This document shows, one piece after another, positions 22,201 through 31,620 of a DNA stretch of 45,620 nt (the stretch's first letter is position 1; the number at the start of each line of letters is the position of its first letter). The position numbers and the translations under genes were made by a program. Source of the stretch: Ichthyophonus hoferi (lineage: Eukaryota; Opisthokonta; Ichthyosporea; Ichthyophonida; Ichthyophonidae); NCBI GenBank assembly GCA_002751075.1, contig NAOQ01000082.1, forward strand, positions 1 to 45,620. Reading direction: 5' to 3'. The notes below the pieces were generated by a model. The model searched no databases, was not told the DNA's origin, and worked only from the letters and a program-made list of their open reading frames with translations.

Positions 22201-25200
22201 GCAAGAGAGTATAACCCTACCTATACCATGTCTACCTGTATATCCTACCTATACCACCACTACCTCTATCCTCTATCTCTATCATTATTAACGTTATTCC
22301 CTACCCAGCTGTGTCTGTAGCCTTAGCAAATCCACGCTCAGCCCCATGGCCCTTCTTGTCCTTGCTTCCTCTAGAACTGCTAGCCTTCTCTCTATCTCTA
22401 TTTCTGCCACTACTACCTTTCCCACCCTCTTTCTCTCTCTCTCGTTCCCTCTCTCTTTCTTGCTCAATGGCTCTCTTCCTTTTCTTTTCTCTTTCTAAGG
22501 CAGCCATTTCTGCAGCCATGACCTGCGAGAGAAAGTACAGCGGAGACATTAGAAGCAGGTGGGGTGTATATAGGAGTGCGTAATATACAGGGTAGCTGCA
22601 ATAGCACATACACACTAACGTGGCGCCATCACAGGATATTCAGTCTGTTATATGGTGTTATATTGTATATTATACTATATATTGTATTGTACACAGTAAT
22701 ATCTACAGCTGTGGTCGGGCAGTAGGAACCTGGTAAGAGTATAGGAGGCATACTAAGGCCATACCTAGGCCTAGTATACAGCCCTAAGGGGGCAGTTAGG
22801 GAGAAGGAGACCTGATGAATTAGATCACAGCTATATAAGAGTGGGACAGATATGTGCCTACCAGGAGTGGGCCTACCTGTCTGTAATATCTTATATAAGG
22901 TTAAATAGGATAACAATAGGGGGTTGATGGGACAATATATCAAACCTACAGTGAATTCTACAAACCCACATGAACACTATGATATACATATACACAGGCC
23001 AGTCTAGGGATGGTTAAGATAGAGTACAAAACACAGCAGACCCCGTACAGCAATATAATATAACATAACATAACATATAATAACTGATAGGTACTTCTAC
23101 CTTATCCTGCTGCTTGGCACGCAGGAACTCAAGTAGGGGAGTTAGCTTAGGGGTAGAGGAGGCTGGCTCTACATCACTGGCTGCAGGCCCACCCAGTACA
23201 GTCAGTATTCCATTGCCCTTCTATACCAAACCAAAAAAATAATATTCCTTTACGTCTCCATGGACCCATGTATATTACATAGACTAATAGGCTATAGTAG
23301 GACATAGGCGGGGCTTGGGCATCCGTGTATGTAGGATGGAAGGCTGTTAGGTTAGTTAAGAGCATACCTTCACTTACATCGTCCCCTCCAGGCAGGTATG
23401 TACAGAGACCCACATCCATACCATACCAGATATATACAATACTATACATGCATACTATACTATACAAACATATAACACTATACCCTTGCACACCCTCATA
23501 CCTTCCGCAGTGGCTGGTCCAGTGCCATCCCCTCCCTCCACGCCATTCTCTGGGGCTGGCTTACCCTTTTGGGCCAATATTTCCAAGAACTTAATATAAT
23601 CACTGTCTATATAAGGAGACAAAGACATGCAAATTAATGGCCGAATAGGGGTATGAGCAGGCATAGCCCAATAGGGATGTATCGCTTCTATCGCCAAACA
23701 TATTCATTATTGGTTATTTATCTATTGGTCGAGCTCATGCAAGGGATCCTCCAATGCAAGGGATACTAAGGGATAGACTGCTGGTAAGACACATGAAAAT
23801 TAGCATAAAAATAAGAAAAAAAGATAGATTATCACCCATAAGGAGGGGATACATGATGATAGTGTGTGGGAGGGTCCCAGTGGACTGGCTATATAGGACT
23901 ATTATATCTACCTACCCTTCTCAATAGTCCCCATCTTGGCCAGACTATGGGTTTTCTTCCTGGGTACGGCCTGACTGGGAGCATACTCAACTACAGCCTT
24001 GTAGTCCACCCCTATATAGCCAGAGACATGGTTGTTAATACTTTGTATCTGACTTCACCTATAGGATGATTACGTTAACACTGGCACCAGCCATCCAATC
24101 CCACTCCGTCTACACAGAAAGAGGGTCCTTACAGTTCCTAGATATACCATCCTCTCACATACTTATCCCTCCCCTGTTTAGTGCTATATTCTAGTAATTA
24201 TTCTATCATTATTCCTTTGATTCTAGCCACAAAGAGCTTTAGTGTGCAAGAACAACAGGCCTTAGCGGACTGCCTTCTAACACAAGGTGGGTATATGGAT
24301 GGCCACAGGCACAGGTATATAAACATAGGCCTATATCTAATTCAATGTAATCTGGACCATGAGATTCCATATGTATAGAAGGCAGTTTAGGGGGACTATA
24401 TGGACTAGGCCCATCTTGCCTGCAGTCTCGTTTCATTTCTCTCCCCACACCCCACCAACTCCCTCTCTCTTTCTCACCTCGAGGGTCCTTAAATATTTGG
24501 TGGCTAAAGGCCTGACTAAAGTTATAGACAGATTCCGGGGTCTTAAAGTTGAGGACAAACCGCGAAAAACCATATTCACCATAACTGTATACGACAGAAA
24601 GAGAGATTAATCGGAGTGGGGAGGGGATGCAGGTGGAGTATAAGAATAGGCCTCTATGAACAGAACAAAAAAGTAAATAAATAGGTAGATGATAGTATCA
24701 TTTAACATGTATGAGTGAAGAGAAGGGGGGCAGGGATAAAGACATCCTTGTCCATAGAGGTGTCCCTTGACAACATAATGCCTTTGCCTTGGAAGGGGAA
24801 AGATATTAACCCCAGGTAGATAGGAGCCTGGGCGGTGGTGTGTAATATATAGGCCACATACACTACAGGCAGGGCCCTACAAATACTCCGTTATACTTTC
24901 ATATAATCACTATTATATAAAATAATTGCTCTTACTACGAATTTGTTTTCCTTACAACATATTATTCGTTATGTAAGTGACACTAGAGATATCCAAGACT
25001 TAAGACGCTCTGTGTCACAGGCTAGACCACAGAGGGGACATAATCAAGAAGCAGTTATATATACACACAGACGAACCCATAAAACTACAACTATGTATAA
25101 AATAATAGAAACTCTATACATGGAACATGCCTGGATGAAGCTTTCACAAAATAGTAATAATCAAACTCCTCCTTAAAGGGCTCCACTAGAGCCTGCGCCT

Positions 25201-25288
25201 CTTCCTCTGTAAGGCTGGCTGGCAGCCTCCTTACTACCACCTTTGTTTTGGGTTTAGGGGCTGCGCGAACTCTCTTTCTCTTTGCCAT
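19222..25288 (-). CDS. UPF3: UPF3, regulator of nonsense transcripts (NMD factor)
   Basis: Exons, in transcript order: 25131-25288, 24478-24584, 23916-24011, 23502-23606, 23378-23385, 23101-23220, 22305-22522, 21842-22056, 21600-21694, 21287-21328, 20694-20739, 19723-19814, 19222-19356; 478 codons plus stop. UPF3 links UPF2 to the exon junction complex to trigger nonsense-mediated decay. A basic N-terminus precedes the RRM-like UPF2-binding domain (residues about 16-105: KVVVRRLPASLTEEEA, FDYYYFVKA, YGFSRFVLNF, VDYKAVVEYAPSQ). Next comes LTPLLEFLRAKQQ, an Arg/Glu-rich coiled region and an Arg/Ser/Lys-rich tail. The C-terminal SRPPERAIYTPGAYRSK (434-450) matches the exon-junction-complex binding motif of vertebrate UPF3B. 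Intron 1 is GC-AG and exon 5 is an 8-nt microexon. An alternative acceptor for exon 6 at 23180 would allow exon 4 to join directly in frame. The gene is head-to-head with TRAPPC3. Confidence 0.93.
21461..21595. repeat. Imperfect trinucleotide array in UPF3 intron 9
   Basis: About 135 nt of AGT/AAT/AGC-type triplets on the plus strand (ATAGTAATAGTAGTAGTGG and similar) lie just inside intron 9, a few nucleotides from the exon 9 donor at 21599. The array is AT-rich and imperfect, which suggests an old microsatellite. It does not enter coding sequence. Confidence 0.8.
21757..21832. repeat. Minisatellite in UPF3 intron 8 (CTACCTACAAAC units)
   Basis: Several units of about 22-24 nt built on TCTACCTACAAACC lie just inside UPF3 intron 8, next to the exon 8 donor (intron begins at 21841). 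On the transcribed strand each unit reads GGTTTGTAGGTAGA and so contains a donor-like GTAGGTAG. See the related MLST8 intron repeat. Confidence 0.8.
23378..23385 (-). other. Predicted 8-nt microexon of UPF3
   Basis: Exon 4 ends in phase 1, while exon 6, starting at its strong acceptor (T-rich tract then GGTATAG), begins in phase 0. Something of length 2 modulo 3 must lie between them. The only good candidate is GGGACGAT, preceded by a CCTGGAG acceptor and followed by a perfect GTAAGTG donor. It would encode the end of a Gly codon plus Asp-Asp. Alternatives are an 18-nt version ending at the next GTATGC, or skipping it with the internal CTGCAG acceptor at 23181-23186. Confidence 0.5.
25129..25130 (-). 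other. GC splice donor of UPF3 intron 1
   Basis: The only junction that joins exon 1 to exon 2 in frame cuts after CATCCAG, leaving an intron that starts GCATGT. The fused codon is AGT. The spliced protein then aligns residue for residue, without gaps, to human UPF3B between the conserved Asp-Tyr and Asn-Phe of the RRM-like domain. Nearby GT sites (at 25127 and downstream) give the wrong phase. Confidence 0.75.
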
Positions 25289-25770
25289 AGTGACAGGGCT
25301 GTGGTCTCCCCTTCAAATAAAGCTATAAACTATATAGTATACAATAAAATGTATCCAATAACTAAAACGTAAACAATAGGGCATTATATATATACATAAT
25401 AGATAGCGGGCAATAATCGCTGAGCCCCATGGGCTAGTCCCTTTATACAGCCAATCACATCCCCTGTTAAAATATTAATCTAAGCCCTTTTGAATACTAT
25501 TAAAAAATAATTAAGCCAATTGCTTTTTGAGAAAATAAAAATATTGACTTATATGTTGGTTCATTGGTTAATTTAACCTAGGTAAAATCCGATTAATTAG
25601 ATTCAACCAATCACAAGTTGCAGATAAACTATTATCTCCCTAAGCCAATCACCTACTAGTGCCCAATTTGACCCACAGACTTGGGGCATATAAAAAAGAT
25701 CAGTAAAGCTCTCATTATTACAATGTAGGCTGGTAAATAGCCTATATATATGTAAGAGGCCTTTTCGAAA
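25289..25770. promoter_or_regulatory. Bidirectional UPF3/TRAPPC3 promoter with clustered CCAAT boxes
   Basis: Only 482 nt separate the two divergent start codons. Five CCAAT boxes occur: plus-strand CCAAT at 25451, 25516, 25607 and 25645, and ATTGG at 25563. Most sit in GCCAATCA or ACCAATCA context, the consensus for NF-Y. Spacing of 30-90 nt is typical of NF-Y-driven housekeeping promoters. Transcription start sites cannot be placed from sequence alone. Confidence 0.65.
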
Positions 25771-28144
25771 ATGAATGGACGAGGGGCGGTGAGGATGACG
25801 GTGGACGGAAAGAAAGTGGTAGGCATTGGCCACTTTGGTTGCTAGGTTTGCCTGATACCCACAGTAGGGGGAGGGGAAAAATATAATGGACTAAGGGTTA
25901 CTGGTTAAGAGGAATGAAGGAAGTTATATATAGTAGTATAATAGTATTACAGTTAATCCTGCCTCCTGCTTACTATTCATTTTCTAATTTGTGTGGGCAG
26001 GGGAAATGATGCTTTGCACCACTTTGGTCTAACATGATAATCTATAGCCGACCCTCTCTCTTTCATTTTCTTCTTATTTCTTTTGCGTACACTTCCTCTC
26101 GTTCTTTTTCTTTGACTTTATTTTTCTTTTAGTATAGTTATATCATTTTATTCAGTACTGTGGCCTTCAGAATATTCACTCTTTGTTCTCTTCCACCACA
26201 CCTCCTTTACCTACACCTCCCAGCCATATCTAAAGCCCTGTAACCCCTCTCCCTCAGAATCTGGAACTATTTGTCCTAACCTATGGGGCCTTGGTAGCCC
26301 AACTACTACAAGATAACGGAGATGAAGAGGCCACCAGCAAAACCCTAGATTCAATGTATGTAGAGGGCCGTAAAAATCTTAATTATTATAGTACAAACAC
26401 ACACAGAACAATCATTCTACTCCTCAGAGCACATGCGACTAGGCACACGATATGGATAGTGACATGTGTATTTCTATCTTATTCTGCTGCCAGTCTCTTA
26501 GCTTACTACTCCTTTTGACTGTTTTATCATATTTATGGCTCTAGCTTGTGATAACATTATGCTATGCAAGGCAAGAAAAGAACTACATAGATAATAAAAG
26601 AGTGATTATATAGAAGAATGAATAATATGAGTGACAAGGAGGTAATGAATGTATGGCCATACAGTGCCAGTGATATACCCTATGTAGGGAGGGGGCAGTG
26701 GGCCATATCTATAGGTTGTACAGGGTACTAAACAAACCCTAATATCTTAACTCTTTCTAGTGGCTATCAAATGGGAATACGTCTGGCAGATGACTTCCTA
26801 TCACGGTTAACTATTAATAGATGTATAGATTTCAAGGAGACGGCTGAGACACTGTCAAAGGTAGGGGCCTGAAGCCATTGGCGTACACAGTGGGGGTTGG
26901 GGAAGGGGAAAGTCTAGGATTAGCCCTACACGGTAGGAATAATGCTATTATATACATGCTTCAATGTTCTACCATTCCTTTGGCCTACTAGAAGGGGCTG
27001 TATGCGCTGTCTATCCTTTCTATCTTTCTAATCATTAACACGCAAAGATTATCAAGTACCCTCTGGTAAGTGGTAGGTACTAAAGTATGTCCCACATACC
27101 ACAGAATAGCCATACATAATTATAATACAAGGGGTGGCATATTGTTTTAATTTTATTGGCGGGTAGGTTAATTAAAATTTAAATACTACAGAGTGTAGGT
27201 ACATGTGCAATTTCAGCTGTATCAATCATATCCAACGCCTTGTCTCTTGGTATGACTGGCTAACCGTCTCCTAGTACACGGCCTGGCTGCGATCTCCATA
27301 GATAACTAGAATATATGATGGGAACTAAATGTGTAGCCAGTCATATCCTACTGTTTCTTAGCAACCACATATAACTACTGGATGCCACATAGTTTATTCA
27401 CCTCTGTCCCAGTCTCTTAGTGATTGATTGACTAGCATTAGTGAGAGAATAATGGGTATATATAACCTTTTTACTTCCCTACAGACAGTGTTTAACATGT
27501 ACATGGGGGTACAACCTACCGTCACCAACTGGAGTGAGGATAACAAAGCCTTCTCCATCCTACTGCACGACAATCCCTTGACTGACTTTGTCGAGCTACC
27601 ACCCAACCACAAGAAGATCCTGTTTTCAAATGTGATCGCTGGCATCTTGAGGGGGGCCCTAGAGGCGGTAGGTCTACCTTATAGCCACCATACACTAGCA
27701 TACTACCACCCATCTTTTTCCCCTAGGGACCCTACTATCTATCTCTCTCAAAATCATGCACATATTGGCCCTATAGCTATCTATCTATTCCTATGGCCGA
27801 TAAGGAGGAATCGCATGGTTAGTCTCCTATTCCTCTATCATTCCCTGCATGTTTCTGCCTTCTTCTTCAATTGTAGTTATTCGCCATTTAAATAATAAGA
27901 GACGTGTGTCATCCAATAGGGTGTCATGACCTTTCTCCAGTCATTATTACCTGTCCCTAGCACTACATTACACCACCTTGACCTCCCCTTCTAATCACTA
28001 ACCCATCTCTCCCCCCCTCCGCAGATGCAACTAAGGTGTGAAGTAGTGTTTGTACAGGATACCCTGCGGGGAGACCCTGATACAGAAATCAGGCTAGTGC
28101 TAAAGGACGTGCTAGATGACGAGGTCCCTCCCAGTGACGACTGA
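25771..28144 (+). CDS. TRAPPC3: TRAPP complex subunit 3 (Bet3 homologue)
   Basis: Exons 25771-25818, 26258-26355, 26761-26860, 27485-27667 and 28025-28144 join in phase to 182 codons plus stop (human TRAPPC3 has 180 residues). All introns are GT-AG. It is a core subunit of the TRAPP tethering complexes that act as a Rab1 exchange factor at the ER-Golgi and Golgi. Landmarks are ELFVLTYGALVAQLL, GYQMGIRLADDFL, NRCIDFKETAE with the conserved Cys (residue 70, equivalent to the acylated Cys68 of human Bet3), the NMYMGVQPTVTNW block, NPLTDFVELP, and the end CEVVFVQDTLRGD. The protein looks complete with every block in order. It shares a divergent promoter with UPF3 and converges on ERI1. Confidence 0.96.
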
Positions 28145-28282
28145 GAGGGGTTGACCAATTGTTTGTAGATATTACATTTAAAATGACAGTGGCGCCAATT
28201 ACAACCATATATTACTATCCTTGTACCTACCCCCCTCCCTATGGCCCCACCCCCCACTAGACCCCTTGCGAACTATAGGTTC
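28145..28282. terminator. Very short convergent 3' interval between TRAPPC3 and ERI1
   Basis: The two stop codons face each other 138 nt apart. No canonical AATAAA is present on either strand within the gap. The polyadenylation sites must therefore use variant signals or lie inside the opposing gene, which would produce overlapping antisense 3' UTRs. Confidence 0.5.
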
Positions 28283-30563
28283 TTAGTGTAATGTGGATGT
28301 CGACCCCCCCGTCACCTGGGGCCTCACGTCTCTATTTATTAGCAGCACATAGCCCTTCTTGACCAAGGCCATGGCCAAATACCCTATATTCCTAGCATCT
28401 TGTAGCCCACTGTGTTGGCGCCCTTCAAAGGCCAGTCCTAGGTCACACAGCATTAGTGTCAGGGTATAGGGTTTTCTTTTAAGGCAACTGCGAAATGTGC
28501 GCTTGATATCTACCCAATAGCAACACTCGCTTGGATATGCCATTCCAGATAGTTTACACTGGTTGACAAGGAATCGTTTGAAATCACATGGGCTGTTATG
28601 AGGGGTGATGAGATTAGCATAGTACCTATGAAGTATAATTAAAATGAAAGCAGTCAGGCTATTGTATATTAACATATGTCTTTGATTGGTCCATTACACA
28701 TTACATGACCTGCCCAATGACAATGAGAGAGGGATGTGATAGAGGAGGCAAATAAAACTAGAACAGTTGATTGGTAGAATCAAGTACCCGTCGGTAATGA
28801 AGCTGTAGGTGTAGGTTGTCCCTAGGCCTCGTTCAGCCATCCACTCTCTCAACTCTTGCATACACTCCTTGAAGTCTATACCCTTATCAACTTGTTCCTA
28901 TGTATGGCCAGGTAGTCAATACTCCAGTGTGGTTATATATATGTATGTACAGTTGCATGGAGATGTGAGGTATGCAGGATACATACAGCATAATATCCCC
29001 ATATAACCCATCCTATATTCTTATCTGTTACTAGGGATAGTGAGAGAACCAATGGACGGGGAAGACACTAAATATATCTAGGATGACAAAAATAGAGTTG
29101 GAGTGTGGTTAGGGAAGGGGAAACAGTGTGTGAGAGAGAAGGACAGCCAGTAGGGTTAGGATATACTACACTGAGGGAGTGCGAGCACCATCATAAGTCC
29201 TTTGCATGGAAATTAAAACATACCTGAGTAATGCCAGTGAGATTAATGCAGAACTCTGTTAAGGTGGGATTGACACGAGGCTTGAGGAATCTATGGAATT
29301 CTCCCTCCTGTGATATGATTGGTACTTTGTCAGGTCTTGTACATACCCTATAGAGACAAAGAGGGTGTTATGGCCTACACTGCTATGCTCTTCTTTCCCC
29401 TCCCCTCCCCGTTATCTATCTGTGGCTCTATGGCCTACCCCACTATACTGAACTACCAGTTGTGAGGTCCCTTCCATCATCTTTCACTAACATGTCTATT
29501 CCTTGAGCCTCTTCTAAGCCTACCTTAACTACCTTTTTGTTTCTACTTTTTTCTTCCCCCTAGTTGTTATCCTTATAAACAAGACAAGAAATAAAGCAAG
29601 ACGCCATGTACTATTTCTTATCCCATAGATAAAAGCCGTAAGACGCCTGGTAGTTACAGACCTATAGTGCAGAGCCACTACCTCCTTTCAACCTCACCAT
29701 AGCAACTAATCATGAACAAATTGGTCATTATCTACTGCAGTGATTCCCATCCTTTACAACACACAATAGCCTCACTAACTTGTTTGCAGTAATAAAGTAC
29801 CAACAAGAAAAAGTACAGGGTCACATACCACCTCCAGGGTCATGCTATTAATGCATACTACAGGAAACTCAATAATTTCATGGTTGTAGCTGTAGTCATT
29901 CTCTTCGCACGTTGCTTCAAAATCCAAAGCTAGATAGTAGTCAAAGGGTTGTTTATGCATTCCAACCTTTTTACGTTGTATTTTTTGCACGGACAATGAG
30001 GGTTTGGTTGTATGATTCGACACTACGCTGTCTGGAGTAGGGTTGTGAATTCCTGCTTGCTTTTCCAACTGATATTTCAATCGTTTCTTTAAATCTTTCT
30101 TGTTTCCATCATACTTTAGATTCAGGTCCTGCAGGCGTGCCCTGTTCATAGTGGTGGAGCCCTGTTAATAACCAATACCTAGACAGGACATTATAAGCCA
30201 CCTAGACAATAAACCTGACTGTGCTGTTCTTTCATTTTCCAACAATGCATTGGCTTACGTATAGATAAAATGCAGTGTTTCTATATACAGCTAGTCATAC
30301 ACGTCTCCTAAGTACAGGAAGAGGCGGGTGATAATCCAAATACAGTAAGACAACCACCTTAGTTCTGCAAACGTTAATTCGTTAACCTGTGCTGCAAAGT
30401 TTTGCTTGACATCTTCCTCCTCCATCTTGGCATCCTTTTTCTCCGTTCTTTTCACCCCCTCGACAACAGGCTCTTCAGAAGCACCTAGGCCTTCTATTTG
30501 GCTTGTTGGTTTATCCTTGCCATCGTTCCCGCCTGTCTGCTCCTCCCTTTCACTCTGGGTCAT
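28283..30563 (-). CDS. ERI1: ERI1-type 3'-5' exoribonuclease
   Basis: Exons, in transcript order: 30358-30563, 29829-30141, 29224-29307, 28788-28897, 28283-28592; 340 codons plus stop (human 349). ERI1 binds the histone mRNA stem-loop and trims histone mRNA, small RNAs and the 5.8S rRNA 3' end. Residues 1-57 are acidic and low-complexity. A SAP domain spans about 58-97 (LTFAELRARLQDLNLKYDG, DLKKRLKYQL). The DEDDh nuclease domain covers about 136-325, with the catalytic set complete: Asp142 and Glu144 (ALDFEATCEE), Asp237 (FITDG), His298 and Asp303 (GRQHSGLQDARNI). The HEIIEFPVV and FCINLTGITQ blocks also match the family. The exon 2 acceptor used (AACAG before 30141) lies 20 nt downstream of another AACAG. 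Only the downstream one keeps frame and gives the conserved ELRARL. Confidence 0.95.
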
Positions 30564-31171
30564 ATTGTGTATTGAACCCTAGTACTAAACACCACTAAGA
30601 TTTACGGAGTATACTATAGCGTGGATAATGGGGGGCGACTACCATAATACTAGACCATTGAACTATTAATAACCTATGTATCATGTATAGTGTGGTATTT
30701 TAACGTATTATGTTATAGTACCCTCTAATTTAGGCTCCTAATGAATGGCGAGAAATCGATTCCACATCAAAGCCATAAATAGAGAGAGATAGATATTGAT
30801 AGATATACTACTACAGTAACAACATACAATAAGGCTAGAGCAGAACAATGACGTAAAAGAGAAGTGGCGACTAATAGCGCTTGACTAGGACATATACAAA
30901 GTTAAGACAGACCTGTTAGTAACATAATTAGAAACAACAGATACAAAGTGGGGAGTGGGGTATAGTTATACTTATGATCTTTTTATAGGCTGTCTCTCTC
31001 TCTCTTTCCCTAGAGGTTTCTCTAGCCCTATCTACCCTCTCCCCCTTCCCACCTATTTCACTGGTAATTTCTTGTCAGTATCATACTAAGTGTAGGCTCT
31101 AACCTGGCTAGACTCCATATCTGTGTAGAATTACAGGAAAGGGGGCGTTAAATATTTTAAAGGGACATTTA
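30564..31171. other. ERI1 5' flank
   Basis: This is presumably the ERI1 5' UTR and promoter. It is AT-rich with a CT-rich run near 30990-31010 and no recognised gene. No CCAAT cluster like that of UPF3/TRAPPC3 was noticed. Confidence 0.4.
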
Positions 31172-31620
31172 TGTATAGTGTGATAGGTGTAAAGTGTAGT
31201 GTTATAGATGTACAGTGTTACAGGTATACAGGGTTATAGATGTATAGTGTTATAGGTGTACAGTGTTATAGGTGTATTAGCGCTATAGGTGTATTAGTGT
31301 TATAGGTGTATTAGCGCTATAGGTGTATTAGTGTTATAGGTGTATTAGTGTTATAGGTGTATAGTGTTATAGGTGTATTAGTGTTATAGGTGTATTAGCG
31401 CTATAGGTGTATTAGTGTTATAGGTGTATTAGTGTTATAGGTGTATTAGTGTTATAGGTGTATTAGTGTTATAGGTGTATAGTGTTATAGGCGTATAGTG
31501 TTATAGATGTATAGTGTTATAGGCGTATAGTGTTATAGGCGTATAGTGTTATAGGCGTATAGTGTTATAGGTGTATAGGGCTATGGATGTATAATGTTAT
31601 AGTTGCATAATGTTATGATT
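31172..31620. repeat. Minisatellite of 15-18 nt units
   Basis: About 27 tandem units vary around TGTTATAGGTGTATTAG (17 nt) and TGTTATAGGTGTATAG. Some copies carry AGCGCTATAGG in place of AGTGTTATAGG. Edges are more diverged than the centre, typical of an array kept homogeneous by unequal exchange or slippage. There are no unique spacers between units. It lies 0.6-1.1 kb upstream of the ERI1 start in the ERI1/RRM divergent interval. Confidence 0.95.

Noticed and set aside
22311-22583. 90-codon Leu/Ser-rich plus-strand frame
   Set aside because: Antisense of the Arg/Glu-rich UPF3 exon 7 CT repeat.
27522-27713. Minus-strand frames opposite TRAPPC3 exon 4
   Set aside because: Antisense shadows of a well-supported coding exon.
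31172-31620. Possible CRISPR-like array
   Set aside because: Units abut without unique spacers, and the context is eukaryotic; it is a minisatellite.
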